From: Candolleomyces eurysporus
Lineage: Eukaryota > Basidiomycota > Agaricomycetes > Agaricales > Psathyrellaceae
Reading direction: 5' to 3'
NCBI GenBank assembly: GCA_027579435.1
Contig: JANBPK010000707.1
Span: 176,033-240,032 of the forward strand
DNA: 64,000 nt
The notes below the pieces were generated by a model. The model was not told the origin of the DNA. It made no database searches and saw only the letters and a list, made by a program, of their open reading frames with translations. Positions 53,045 to 64,000 of this stretch are shown one piece after another (position 1 is the first letter of the stretch; the number at the start of each line of letters is the position of its first letter). Made by a program: the position numbers and the translations under genes.

Positions 53045-56000
53045 CTATATTAGAACTTCTGGATATACAATGTTCTTTGTAGTCAAGGGAGAGTCATTAT
53101 CATCAGTAGGTCTAGTTATAATCTTGATATTCTGAACTGAAGTAACTCTTGAAACTGCTACATAAAATTGCCCATGTGTGAAGACAGGAGTCCTCAAGTC
53201 CAGACCAACATGCTTTACCGATTGGCCTTGAGATTTGTTGATGGTCATTGCAAAAGCAAGTCGGACTGGAAATTGAAGGCGAGTGAGATGGAATGGAATT
53301 TGTGTTTCGGATGGTGTGATTTTGAGGCGTGGAATGAAGACACACTTTCCAGCATTGTCCCCTGATAGAAGTCGAACCTCCAGGACACGGGAAGACATTT
53401 GAGTAATGATGCCCCTTGACCCATTGCAGACTCCATCTGAAGAGGAGAGATTGCGCATAATCATGACTGGTGCACCAATTTTGAGTTTCAAATGGGACAA
53501 TGGCAGTCCAGAGCAGTTGATTGAGTTGAGATACTCTCGTGGATACATCATTTCTATGCCTTGGTCTCCTTCATCTCGACTTTGTGCTGAATCAATGCTG
53601 TGGTAGACTCGGGCTTCTCCAGGAACTTGGTTGAGAATTCGGGAGTTAATACTGTCAACATCATCATTCCGGGAAGAAAGAATAGTGCGTTCTGCAAAGT
53701 ACTGATCAGGAGGAAGTGGTTGGTTGTTGGAGATCTCGGAGTAGATGGTGCCAATCAGGTCTTCAATCTTGTTTCCACCGCATCTGAAGGATTCCAGGAG
53801 TGTGATGTCTCCAGAATCGATGTTGGTATGTCCACCTCTTCCCACCTCCAACTGCCATTGAGCAAATTCACGCTCCCGGACAACTGAAGGCGCATTGTTT
53901 GCTTCAGATGAAGAAGTTGCATGCTCTGCCATAGATATGATCTCTGCATGCATGCATCAACAATCTGAGCCCTTGAACCCTTTGGAATTACAGGCAAGAT
54001 CTGCTGGAAATCCCCTCCAAACACAACACTGAGTCCTCCAAATGGCTTGTCTGGACAATTGCGGATATCTTTGAATGTGCGATCGACTGCTTCATGAATG
54101 TGCCGGTGCTGCATTGGAGCTTCATCCCAAATGACCAATGATGTCTCCCGTATAAGCTCTGCTAGATCAGACTGCTTGGAAATAGAACATGTAGAGGATT
54201 CATGGATGGAGAGGGGAATGTGGAAAGTGGAATGCGAAGTTCGGCCACCCATTAACAGCAAAGATGCAATGCCTGAGGAGGCAACACAGAGGACAATCTT
54301 CCCCTGGCCCCGAAGATGGTAGCATAGTGTATTGTACACATATGTTTTTCCTGTTCCACCTGGACCATGGAGGAAGAAAGTCTGTCCACTCTGTTGTTCA
54401 ACAGCATGGGTAATTTGATCAAATGCTGCACGTTGCTCCACATTGAGGGTTGGGATACGCTCTGCTGCCAGTTGTCCTTGCTCCTCTTGATTGTATGCAC
54501 GCTGCTCTCGGATGAGTGGATTTCCTACAACTGCTGCCCAATCCCCTACAGGTTGTGCCATCCCATCAACCTTGTCCAAACTAAACTGCATCTGGATAAG
54601 AACCTTGTTGAGGAGGTATAGGCCAAAGTCATAGACATGGTCAGGATCAGGATTTTGAATGTTATGTTCCCTTTCCAAAGTCCGCCGGAGGTCATCACAG
54701 ATATGCTCCCTAAACTCTAACCACAGTGCCAAAGGATCTGCAGGTGTACAACACTTGAGAATGGTTGCAAACAGAGTCCGCAGCTGGTGGCCACTGGCCA
54801 TATGTGCAGCTTCTTGAAGACACTGTCGCCACTCATTATCATCATCTAGCAGTCCACGCCGTATGCATGCCTCTCGGAAGCTGGGATAGACCGTGCCTTC
54901 AACAGTGCGCAAATCTTCAAAGGATGTAGCCCCAGTGACCACGGTAAGCAGCAACCGAAGGTAGAACCGTTCTCCAGATGCAGCATGAACATAGTACATG
55001 CGACCAATGGCCTTCATTTTACGTTCCAGGACTCGCCTGTTCCACTTGCGCTTTTTTGTGTCCCAGGTGTACATGGCTGGATAGTCTTGGTAAAGGAGGT
55101 TCTGACCATCCTGACTATCAGAGTTTGACTTGAACCATGCTGTTAGTGTTGTGTCCCGATTGGAGGCGTCCTGGAGTACTTGTTGAAGATCACGTTGTCG
55201 TGCAGGGTTAAAGGTATGCCATTGGAGGTTGGGAAGATGGACTTGAAGTCGAACAATGTTGGGAATTTCTTCATGCATGCGGAAGTGGAGGAGTCGCCAA
55301 AGAGCTTCACAGGCAGAAACATAGCGTGCATCCAAGTACTGCTGGACCTCGTTGTTGTTGCGAGCAATCTCAGCAATGGTGCGATCATGCCCCTTGTACA
55401 CATATTTGTAAATGTACTTGATGGCCTTTATTGAGGCAATGCACTCAACATTGATGTGGCATTGGTATTTCCAGAGTAGGTAGCGTGAATAAGCCACCAC
55501 ATAGCGGTTGTCCACTTCAAATTGACGGCCTTTTCTGGTCACTGTTGCCTTCCTGCCATTGTTGCGCCTTCGGAGTTGAGCATATGAATCTTCAGAAACG
55601 GAGGTCTGTTCCCGAAAGCCTTTTGGAAAACATTTTGAGCAGCGGCCATTCCTAAGGCATGGAGAGTTCTGATCCCCATCAGCACCACAGGGAGTATGGA
55701 TCATGTGCTTGACAACCAAGTCATAGAGCTCTCTTTCTGTGTTTGGATCTGGTAACTCGGCTGAAATAGCACTATCAATGTCATCGGGGGTACGGAGCTT
55801 GGAGTCTTGATCCAGGAAGACAATCATATGCATATGAGGAAGACCGCGCTTCTGAAATTCGATGGTATGGACTCTTGCAACACACTTGCCAAAGATCTGC
55901 TTCTTCTCGATGTCCTTGATGAGTTCTTTCATTTTCTGGTGAAAAACTCGGACAATGAGATCTGGCCGATCAGAATAATCCTGGCCTGGAAGGAGTTCAC

Positions 56001-57880
56001 TTTTGATTTCTGGCCAGTGAGGATTGGCAGTTGCAGTGATGAAGAGATCTGCTCCTTTGAAGTGACGATTGATGGCAAGAGCGTCCTGGCAGTTCTGGAT
56101 CATGTTGCGTGTGCTTCCTGAGAAGGAGGAAGGAAGAATGACACGTTGTCCAATGTCCTCCCCAGTCACAGTTGGATCAGCTGCAATGGAATCCATAAGG
56201 CCTCGATAGCTGTCTGCGCGAAGTGTTGTCTGGTTTGCTTCAACCCATCGAAGACGTGCCTGCTCTGAAATTGCCCAAGAGTCCACCACAAACTCATGAA
56301 ACAGCTTCCCAGCTCGGAATAGATGATCAGAAGATCCAACACGGGGAAAGAGGTGGTAGCGGTAGTATTCTGTTTGGGAGACGCATGTACGCTTTCCAGT
56401 TGGGCCTCCCCCCTCTCCATCACTGCCACCATGTTCATCTCCCTCTGCAGAAGCTGTTAGCTGCAGCTTAGGGTGCCATCCTAGAGTTCCAAAAGGGAAA
56501 AGAAGAACATAATGGAGCCCTTGATATAATGGGCTGCATTCATTAATGCGTAGGAGGGGCTGATTTCCCAGTCGGTGAACAATAATATCCCGGAACCCTT
56601 GAGATGTCTCGCCACTGCCAGGAACAATAATGGCAACCTCATCTGCAGCTGCTGTAGGGAGGTTATACCTTCTTCGATCACAATCTTCATTGAACCGAAG
56701 AATGATATGGCAGTTTTGATCCTGAGGAAGGTGACTTGTTAACTCCCGAGCCTGTTTGAATTGTTGAACACTTGGATGGTGACGGTAGATTACATCTTGG
56801 ACAATTTGCATGACTCGTTCATTAAGATTACGGTTGGCTTCATGTCCCATACGTTCACGGAGAGCATCGGCAGGATCAAAAATGTACACCTGTGCATACA
56901 CTGGATGTCGGTCTTCTGCTGGAAGAAGGGATCCAATGTTGTGATGGACCTTGCCGTTGATTTTGAAAACATAGGGACCACCTCCAGCCTGATTGAGGGA
57001 ATGATCTAGCTTGCGACCAACTGAAGTAAAGGCGAGTGCATCATTATATTGGCGGATGTTGGTTCGAAATGCCTTAGCCAGCTCATCGTCTTTGTCGGTG
57101 TATAGCTTTAAAAGCTCATGTGGGGGTGCAGGAAATTTTGGTAGATCAATCTTTCCAGAGAGACAGCACCCGCCAAACAATGGCTGAGCATTGGTAGAGC
57201 CTGTCTTCTTCAGCTTTTCACCTTTCCAATGAAGGGCACTGCATTTGGAGCACACCATATCCATCTTTCCAACATTATGGACTGGCCAATGGGAATTAAA
57301 TGGTTGACGGGCAAGAGGTACCTGAGCAGGACGCCGATGTGGAGCAGGGATGGCAGCTGGCTGTGGAGGAGGTGGTTCTGGGCCAAAATGTGGTAAAGGA
57401 GGTGGAGGAGCTACTGGTATAGGGTTTGGAGGAGGTGGAGCTAGAAAAGGAGCTGGTTGAGGAATGGGAGGAACATGTGGGTGCAAAATGGGATACATGA
57501 TTGGCTGATAATAATTGTGAGTACACTGGATTGTGTTTTGAATAAAAGACAACTACCCACCTGAGGCAACTGAGCAGCATTCCATCACCATCAAGCTGGA
57601 GCAGGGGGAGGCCGGATTCCAGCCAGAGCATTTGCTAAATTACGATCAATCCGCAGCTCTTGAAGGCCCATTTGAACATATGTCAAAGGAGGCTCATTGG
57701 CAGCAAAAGGATCATCTGCAGGCACATTTAGAGGGGGGGGGATGAGCGGGAAGGGGAAGGGGAGGTCTTGGATGGGAACATGATGACGCTGAGGGCTGTC
57801 AAGCAGACGTCCATCACGCTCTCTTCTTTGAGCGGCAATACGCGCACGTTGAGGGGTATTTGGAGGGGTTTCTGGCCTGG
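53045..57880 (-). pseudogene. Helitron Rep-helicase, with one frameshift
   Basis: The coding region runs from a 5' exon (about 57880-57605: PETPPNTPQRARIAAQRRER, NEPPLTYVQMGLQELRIDRN) through the main block starting near 57552. Rolling-circle initiator: HTIEFQKRGLPHMHMIVFLD (HUH motif) and AIKYIYKYVYKGHDR (paired Tyr). PIF1-type helicase: HGPGGTGKTYVYNTL (Walker A), LVIWDEAPMQHRH (Walker B), FGGDFQQILPVI. At about 53876-53890 the frame slips after KQTMRLQ; the remaining helicase part (REREFAQWQLEVG..GAPVMIMRNL, INKSQGQSVKHVGLDLR, FYVAVSRVTS) is in another frame to the stop at 53045. About 1500 residues in all. With the shift the ATPase would lack motifs IV-VI; it may be a true lesion or a base-calling error. 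Confidence 0.88.
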
Positions 57881-57900
57881 ATTATCAAATGAGAATGGGT

Positions 57901-58929
57901 ATACATTTTTAACTTAAAAGACTCCTCACATCTTGAAGAAATACAGCACACAAAGTCAGAACAGGGTGGCCAGTGATCCAGCTACACAACCCAATTTGGC
58001 CAAAAAAGTGGGAATTCAGTCTGAGCAGTGACAGTTGATAGTGGAGCTACAACCAATAATGGAGGGGAGGCAACTGTAAGCCCGCCAGCCAATCTCCCTG
58101 CACACTGCGCTCTGAAAGAGGTCTCAAAGCAACTGGCAAACAGCTCATGAAGAGTGGCCAGGTAGTAGAGACTTTACAGAATGTGACCTTGATCTTAAGA
58201 GCAGAGGTTGAGAACGTCTCATACACCCCACTCTCCACTCTCTCCCAAGCTGTATTGTGCAAGACAGCTGCAACAGTCAAGGCACACTCCCTGCTCTGGA
58301 TATAGCCCAACTACCACAAATCCACCCAAAAAAACCAAACCTAAGCAGCCATTATGCATTATTAGCACAATTACAGCACATATTACGGCACATCTTAAGT
58401 GAGATTACCGAAATCTTGCAATCAAACACTGCCATGTCATCAGTAATAAGGCCAGACAGTGGTGAGAAAAGATGCCTACCAATGTTGAGGCCAAAGAACA
58501 GAGAGATATGGTGGAAAGGAGACAAAAAAGCGATAATAATCAAGAGAAATAAGAGTAGATAATGTTTAGCTATGTCAAATTGCAGCAAGAGTTGGCAGGA
58601 CACAACAGAATGCAGCGAAAGCGCGTCGCGGCGCGTGCCAGTAAGTGGCTTATGTAATCCAGTGCAGTGCGTCCAGTCAGAGCCAGCGAGGCCTGCTTAT
58701 ATAATAATCAATGTGTTTTTCCCAGGTAGTTTCTCTTACAATAATAGATCAGAAGTCTACACAAAGAAATTCCCCTGCATCATGTTACCCCCGTCTCATA
58801 GATAAGGTACAGCGAATCCGAGAACTTCAAACGTTGGCTTGGACTGTGAGCACAGAGAGCATCTGTAGCAATTAGATCTATTATGGAAAAACTTTGAGAA
58901 TTCATGAATTAAGGGTTGAGTACAACTTA
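57901..58929. other. Between Helitron coding region and GTPase remnant
   Basis: No gene recognised. Probably leader or promoter of the Helitron gene (transcribed leftward) and 3' flank of the GTPase remnant. Confidence 0.4.
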
Positions 58930-60130
58930 CCATAAACCGAAGAATGATTTGATGTGCGAACTGAAAGGAATCTTCAGCTCCTTTACTTGCTGCACTACAT
59001 TTTCTAGGTTTTCCCTGCGAGTTTTGACAGAGGAGGAGGAGGATTCATTGAGCAACACCTGAAGCTTTCAATGAAGCTCAATTGCAGCATCTGTCTGCTG
59101 AAGTTTTTTTCCCTTGGTGACAAGCTGGTGCTGGATGTTGAGAATGATCCCATCCACCTCAGCATGCCCATGCTTCTCAAGGACAGTTTTGATGATATTC
59201 CAAGCATGCTCCAGGCCATTTGGAAGACACTTCATTGTAGTCATCCCCTGTGCCTGAGACTGATTGAGTAAGTTGCGCCAGAAATTCTTCTCCAGCTCTT
59301 CCTCCCTCTTGGTGCCGGTGTCGGTTGGGCAAATGCCCCATTGTGTTGTGGCAAGAATAACCCTTGAGAGGCCGCCATCTCCACAGATCTTTCAGAACAC
59401 CTTGACGTTGGAACAGTTGTTTCGGGTCATACAATTAGGGTAGATGGGATACATGTAGACGACACCAGACCCTTCATATTGTGGTCATATCTGCATGGAA
59501 TGCGGTGAAAGGAAGCTCAATGGCTGAAAATTTTCGTCACTCATGCAGATGCGAGCCAGAGAGCAATGTGACGGAGGATCTTGGCATCACTTATATTTGT
59601 GTCGTTGAAGCCAGGCGTATCCACTAGAACGAGATTTCTGCCGGACAATTTGTACTTCTTAGCCAGCTCTTCTTTGATGGGCACAACATAATGCTGCAGT
59701 TGTTGTGTGCAAGACTAAAATCCGTCGCCAGTGTGAGCCATGGACTTCCCAATAATGCTGTTCATGAACTTCGTCAGGTGGGTCAATTGCCTGACTTCTG
59801 AGCATGCGGAGAGAGATTTTCTTACTGTACTCTTCCCAACTCCTGTAGGGCCCATGATCCTAGCATTCCACGTTAGCTCTGTTCCAACGCGATAGCACAG
59901 TGAGAGAAAGGGGAGCGTATTATTATTACGGAACAATGATATCGTTTTCATCCAGCTCCTCATCTCCCATCACATACACATCTTCTTGTGGATCTTTGAT
60001 TAGTTTTCTGAGCGAGTTTTTGAGCATCGTGAAGTCCCAATCAGGTCACAGAATCAACGGGAATGGAAAGCAGCAAGGCTCTCTGTTATATCGATGTGGC
60101 CGGTGTCCTAGATCAGAGCACACACACAGT
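58930..60130 (-). pseudogene. AIG1-like P-loop GTPase pseudogene
   Basis: The minus strand reads YVMGDEELDENDIIV, then IMGPTGVGKST (P-loop), an intron (GTAAGAAAA to GACGAAG), FMNSIIGKSMAHTGDGF, a TAG, then SCTQQLQHYVVPIKEELAKK, NLVLVDTPGFNDTNISDAKI (G3, DTPG), LRHIALWLA, GDGGLSRVILATTQWGICP, KREEELEKNFWRNLLNQ, AQGMTTMKCLPN, AWNIIKTVLEKHGHAE and TDAAIELH, a TGA, then KLQVLLNES and TRRENLENVVQQVKELK. This is the fungal AIG1/GTPase-like family. Two in-frame stops (near 59716 and near 59072) inside conserved blocks make it a pseudogene. It has the same orientation as the Helitron gene and may have been captured by it. Confidence 0.75.
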
Positions 60131-61163
60131 AATTGAGGGAAATGTGAGAAAACTCACAAAGACACAGCTTTCTAGGCTAGGAGTGACACAGTCATCGAGT
60201 TCATGCATGAGGTTTCAACGTGCTCCTAAATCGTGAGATCTCAGTTCTGGAAAGGCTGTCTTGAACCGTAACGCGTAACACCTCAACACATGTGCGATAG
60301 TAGGGCTGCTCAATTATTTTGTTCGTTCGTTCATGGCCCCTTCCTAAAAAGTGAGAGCTGTCCAAAACAGTGAGATTTTGCCAAAAGGGGTCATGCCTGC
60401 TCCTGGTTTTGATCTCTGCCAGCATCTGCAATCACGCTGACAGAGGTAACGCAAGTGTTGTTTATTGATTGCCCTTGTCTCTCATTGTCAAAAAGAGAAG
60501 CCGACAGCTATAGAGAGACGGCGGGGATGCAAGTAGATAGCTGAATGAGACTATATCTGCTAGTAAGTAAAGTCATAAAAGCAAGATGAATGGATGCACG
60601 TTGAAGAGATTGAGAACAGCGAGACTACTAACACACAAATTAACACCTAACACCAACTCCAAGTCAAGCTGTGCGAGGTAAGTATTATGTATAAACCTTT
60701 GATAGTCGTGCCACACTGAAATTGGGGGTGCGAGTATGGGGGGTAGCGTAGAGTATTAAGAATCTACAAGTTCTCTCTCTTGTGCACACTAGTTCCAAGT
60801 AATCGAGGAGTACTCGATAATCACACAGTTAACCCTAAGGTTACTTCTTTATAGCTTTGATCTTTCCTTTACTTAGTATCATGCCGCATGGGATAAAAGT
60901 CACAAAACCAGTTGATTGCAAACGCAAAGTAAACACAAATAAAACAGCAGTAATTCTCTGGGGAAAAACTATGCTAAGAGAGTCCAATATATATACTATC
61001 TGGAGCTGCGCGATCACCGGAAACATGGTAAATAGGTGTACACGAGATTTATAAAATTAAAAGAGATCCAGGCCCCAGCTAGAGAGAGAGATAAAGAGAT
61101 AAAAAGAGGGTATTGGATACGCCAAGGCGCCGCCACGCCACTCCTGCGCTCGCGCTGTGACTA
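60131..61163. other. Intergenic stretch, AT-rich, no gene seen
   Basis: No motif-bearing frame. A TAGAGAGAGAGATAAAGAGATAAAAAGAG-type purine tract lies near 61080. Confidence 0.45.
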
Positions 61164-61424
61164 TTAATAGATNCTTGTTGCCTTTTCTAGTATGCTGAGT
61201 GAGATGCCGAAGTTGATCGAGGGTGGTCGGTCTACGGTTATTCCAACCGCCGTCTTGGTGTACCTTTGCTCGAGCNGCGTGAGGAGGAGTCGGACCTCCG
61301 TCAATTGAGTATTTTTNATCTTGGCAAAAGCCCTGGTGACCACTTTCCGGGTATCTCTTTCCGTGAACGACTTTCCTTTCAGAGTACTTTTGAGCTCCTT
61401 TTTNCGTGCCGCGCCAGCCATCAT
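61164..61424 (-). CDS. Unrecognised 86-codon frame in a probable multi-copy repeat
   Basis: Minus-strand frame beginning MMAGAA and continuing KKELKSTLKGKSFTERDTRK, VVTRAFAK, NTQLTEVRLLL, LEQRYTKTAVGITVDRPPSI. It is Lys-rich, protein-like, and has an ATG near 61424. Four N symbols fall in 230 bp (61173, 61276, 61317, 61404), not only at homopolymers, as when diverged copies of a repeat are merged. Family unknown; it could be part of a transposon protein. Confidence 0.35.
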   Translation of the reverse strand: MMAGAAXKKELKSTLKGKSFTERDTRKVVTRAFAKXKNTQLTEVRLLLTXLEQRYTKTAVGITVDRPPSINFGISLSILEKATXIY

Positions 61425-62446
61425 GCCGTCTGATGTGCCGAAACCTAGCCGTGCATCTCTTTATATGCTTAGGGACTCGCCCTACTGCTCCAGCACTGAA
61501 TATACTCGATTAATGTGAGGCCGCGCGAGAGGATAGGTACCTTTAGTGCCTAGGAAACCACCTTTATTGCTTTAAGGGTGAAATTGAGCCTTTCAGCTGC
61601 AGGGTAGGCCGTTTAATCTGAAGCGGCGCCAACCGGCTAGCTTACTAAACCCTAATCTCGGGTATATGGCGGGCGCGCCTCTAAGTCGGCAGTCCTCGAG
61701 CAGACTCCAACCCTCGTGAACCCAAGAGTAGTGTACTCTTTAATTATCCTTCGCGCCGCGCGAGTTATCTTAGTACTGGAAGGGTTTCGTAACATAGAGA
61801 TTTAATAGACACGACCGTTCAATTGAATGATGAACAATATATTCAATAAAATTGGTATTTATTTGCGAAAAAGCGAACACGGTCGTATCATCTCCCCCAA
61901 ACCAGCTTTCGACTGTCCTCAGTCGCGGTGTATAGAGCAGCAGGCCTTTTATCCTTTGCTTTTGAGAATACACCACTCAGTTGTTAGCCCGACGCTTAGG
62001 GACCGAATCCCGTCGCACCGCATCAAAACGTCACTTTTTGTCCTTGTAGCGCACACGTCGGCCCGCACTCTTACTCGGTCCCACCGTGTGAGAGAGTTCC
62101 CAGATAAACAGCCCCATCAGGCACGCGGAAGCAAATGGTGTAGGTTGATCATCCATCACTAATAGAGTGAGACGGCTTTCCCGCCCACTAGGGCGCTTAT
62201 TCCTAGATTAAAGATCTGACTCCCAAAAGAGGAGATATGTCAAAGAAGCCGAGCAATATATAGATTTGTTTTGACTTCTCGGGCAGCGCGAAGCCTCCTG
62301 CTCCCAAATCGGATAGTTTCCTTTTTCTTGACTTAAGCTTTCTAAAGGCTCGGATTCCTTGATATAAGTTGCCTTCACTTTTCAATGTCTTTTCTTCCTT
62401 TACTTTCCGTCTCTTCTCACCTCTGTCCTTCTTCTTCAGCTTCGCA
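61425..62446. other. Repeat-like flank, no gene called
   Basis: Looks like transposon-flank or LTR-type sequence (GC-skewed blocks, many short stops), but I could not find a second copy of any part within the window, so no LTR is claimed. CT-rich DNA just before 62447 resembles a transcript leader. Confidence 0.35.
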
Positions 62447-63865
62447 ATGCCTCAAGAACGTGCAAGCAAGAAATCCAAGGGCAAGCGCCAGGCTAGCTCA
62501 TCACCCGAGATGATTGATCTTCCCCCGGCGCAACACGTGGCGCCGCAGATCACTCTCCGTCGGTCCCGCGCTGTACGCACCATAGTTGCTTTCCCGGACC
62601 TGGAAGACATAGCAAAGGGATTTGGACCCTATCTAAACCCTCACCTTGGGTTCGACCTCGACCAAGGCCTGTTAAACAGGCTCATTGCGCTAATCCTGAC
62701 TGCTCGGCCCCGTCTAGTAAGTATCCTTTTCTTGCTTATTCTCTGATGATTCCCTTATGCTTTCTTTTCTTTAGCAAACGGCCCTTTCCCACATAGATAC
62801 CTGCCAAAATGTCGATCTAAACAGCTTGGCCACCCACGTCTCATTCCTATTCTGGAGACTGCGCCGCGAAGACTTCCAGGCCTACTTCGGGACCGAGGGC
62901 TGGCATTGGCTGCGGGATGAGGTGCCGCTGGAGGCTTTTGCCGGCATGCAAACCTCGGGTGATCCGGAGCAAATGCCGCCTCCCACTCTCCCAAAGGTGA
63001 TCATTCCGGGTGCCACGGGCGAGGAAGATGAGTCCTCCGAGGATGAAGAGCCCGCACCAAAGGAACAGAGCGCCTCCCAACACCTCGAGACTGCTGTCAA
63101 CCCAGAGAGTGAAGATGCCCCGGTTCCAGGTGAGTTTTAAACTCATATTCTTTGCCTATTGCTTATATTCTTACTTGTTTTCCTATCTTTTTAAGCATCT
63201 TCGCTGGAAATGGAGCTCTTTCCACCCGGCGAGGAAGATGAAGGCCAGGAGCCAGCCGCCCTGGAGAGAACCACTTCCGTTGCACTGCCCCTTCCTCTGG
63301 CCGCCACCCGACCCGCTCGTCCGATGGTGGCGACAAACCGGCCAACAACCGTCATCAGCCTACCCCACCTTCAACCACCGCCTGGTAGACGCCCTCGAGT
63401 AGCTCCTGTGCGCAAGAAAGCCCAAAAACATGAAGCCTTCCCTCACGTCGAGCCGCCGGGCGTACTACCAGTCTACGAAATGGGCCCCCTATTCCTCCAG
63501 TCCAGTGCTTTGCGCGAGTTGACATTGCCACTCAACGCAGGCCCGGTTCCTTCCTGGGTAAGTACCTTTCTTTTTGTTACTTTACTTTATCTTATTTTGC
63601 TTCTTTACTTTTTGCTCAGGTTCGTCCTCCCTGCGGTCAGTGCGCCTCGCACGGCCTAATGTGTACGGGAGGCGACTTCCTTAATCACATCTGATGCGAT
63701 CAGTGCGCGTCCCTCAAACAGACCTGCGGCTTCGACACCCGCATTCCTCGTTTTGCCTCGTCTCAACAGCTTGTGTTCGCAGGCGAAGCTGAGGATGGTG
63801 GGAACAAACGTGAATATCATGCTGTGGCCATTGCGAGTGGGTTATGTACACAAGTGCGCGTGTAA
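62447..63865 (+). pseudogene. Four-exon gene with zinc-cluster-like cysteines and an internal stop
   Basis: ATG at 62447 (PQERASKKSKGKRQASSSPE). Exons 62447-62716, 62775-63129, 63196-63557 and 63620 on have GTAAGT/GTGAGT donors and TAG/AAG/CAG acceptors and join in phase. Middle part: GFGPYLNPHLGFDLDQGLLN, HVSFLFWRLRREDFQAYFG, WHWLRDEVPLEAF, then an acidic stretch. Exon 4 encodes C-x2-C-x6-C (CGQCASHGLMC), nine residues, a TGA at 63692-63694, then a second C-x2-C-x6-C (CDQCASLKQTC), and ends at 63865. The two half-motifs have the spacing of a fungal Zn2Cys6-like cluster. Without the stop the product would be about 410 residues. Similar cysteine patterns occur in expanded basidiomycete families of unknown or gag-like nature; I do not assign a role. 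Confidence 0.5.
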
Positions 63866-64000
63866 TTCATTTTTAAGCGTTCGTTCAAGCTTTCGAAACG
63901 TTGTGGTGTAACAAAACGCCGCATGGCACAACCACAACGCGCAAAACGCGACGATCTCAATGGCCCCGACAACACGATGCATAGAATCTTATCAGATAAT

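Larger units (their letters stand above)
52931..57900 (-). mobile_element. Helitron, 3' end mapped, 5' end not found
   Basis: The minus-strand 3' end shows the Helitron hairpin (CCCGTG stem 52956-52961/52943-52948, loop of 7 nt) exactly 12 nt before the terminus at 52931. The terminus reads CTTG, one base off the CTRR consensus, and the next host base is T as expected. The boundary is supported by comparison with the paralogous flank at 49521-49540, where the sequence continues without the element. The Rep-helicase gene lies inside on the minus strand. The right-hand (5') terminus could not be identified; 57900 is only the end of the helicase coding block, and the element may extend further and include the GTPase pseudogene. 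Confidence 0.8.

Noticed and set aside
53600..57009. Several plus-strand frames of 80-104 codons
   Set aside because: All lie opposite the Helitron Rep-helicase coding sequence and have no motifs.
61425..62446. Possible retrotransposon LTR
   Set aside because: No second copy, primer-binding site or TG..CA ends could be established in the window.
1..64000. CRISPR arrays, rRNA genes, bacterial operons
   Set aside because: No regularly spaced repeats, no rRNA-like sequence, and gene structure is clearly eukaryotic.

Overview
The window is nuclear DNA of a filamentous basidiomycete, most likely an Agaricomycete. The evidence is gene structure (many introns of about 50-60 nt with GTRNGT donors, YAG acceptors and very small exons) and gene content: a DUF6533 membrane-protein cluster, a GPI-anchored CE4 chitin deacetylase, RTA1-like and DUF1769 proteins, fungal P450s, a PIF1-like helicase remnant and a Helitron. 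Most N symbols sit at the end of homopolymer runs, so some apparent frame breaks are probably base-calling artefacts.

Layout. 1-0.9 kb: 5' part of a membrane-anchored METTL24/FkbM-like methyltransferase (-). 1.1-10.7 kb: tandem DUF6533 membrane-protein family (+) with three apparently intact genes (3613, 6445 and 8823 starts) and two decayed copies. 10.9-16.5 kb: two paralogous multi-pass membrane proteins (-) separated by 3.5 kb with no convincing gene. 16.5-20.9 kb: gene-poor DNA with short duplications and a frameshifted PIF1-like helicase remnant (-). 20.9-21.6 kb: a SEC11-like signal peptidase with a non-standard active-site motif and no recognisable C-terminus. 23-24.6 kb: chitin deacetylase (-). 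25.2-28.7 kb: DUF1769 protein and F-box-like protein (+). 29.1-32.9 kb: trehalose-6-phosphate phosphatase TPS2 (-). 34.1-36.5 kb: three-RRM RS/RD-rich RNA-binding protein of the Gbp2/Hrb1 type (-). 38.3-43.3 kb: RTA1-like protein, protein-L-isoaspartate methyltransferase and an MFSD5-type transporter (+). 44.6-51.8 kb: two tandem P450 genes, the first split by a 2.1-kb DNA transposon. 52.9-57.9 kb or beyond: a Helitron (-), next to a GTPase pseudogene (58.9-60.1 kb). 61-64 kb: repeat-like DNA and a multi-exon gene with a zinc-cluster-like cysteine pattern broken by a stop codon.

The middle (23-43 kb) is an ordinary housekeeping block: cell-wall chitin modification, trehalose/stress metabolism, mRNA handling, protein repair and transport. 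The two flanks are accessory: tandem gene birth and death on the left, P450 duplication with transposon invasion on the right.

Two observations stand out. First, all three intact DUF6533 genes need two consecutive 2-nt micro-exons at the same place to keep their reading frame. Second, the transposon in the first P450 carries a 5' GT and a perfect TACTAAC branch point plus CAG acceptor at its end, so removing it as an intron would restore the frame with four extra residues.
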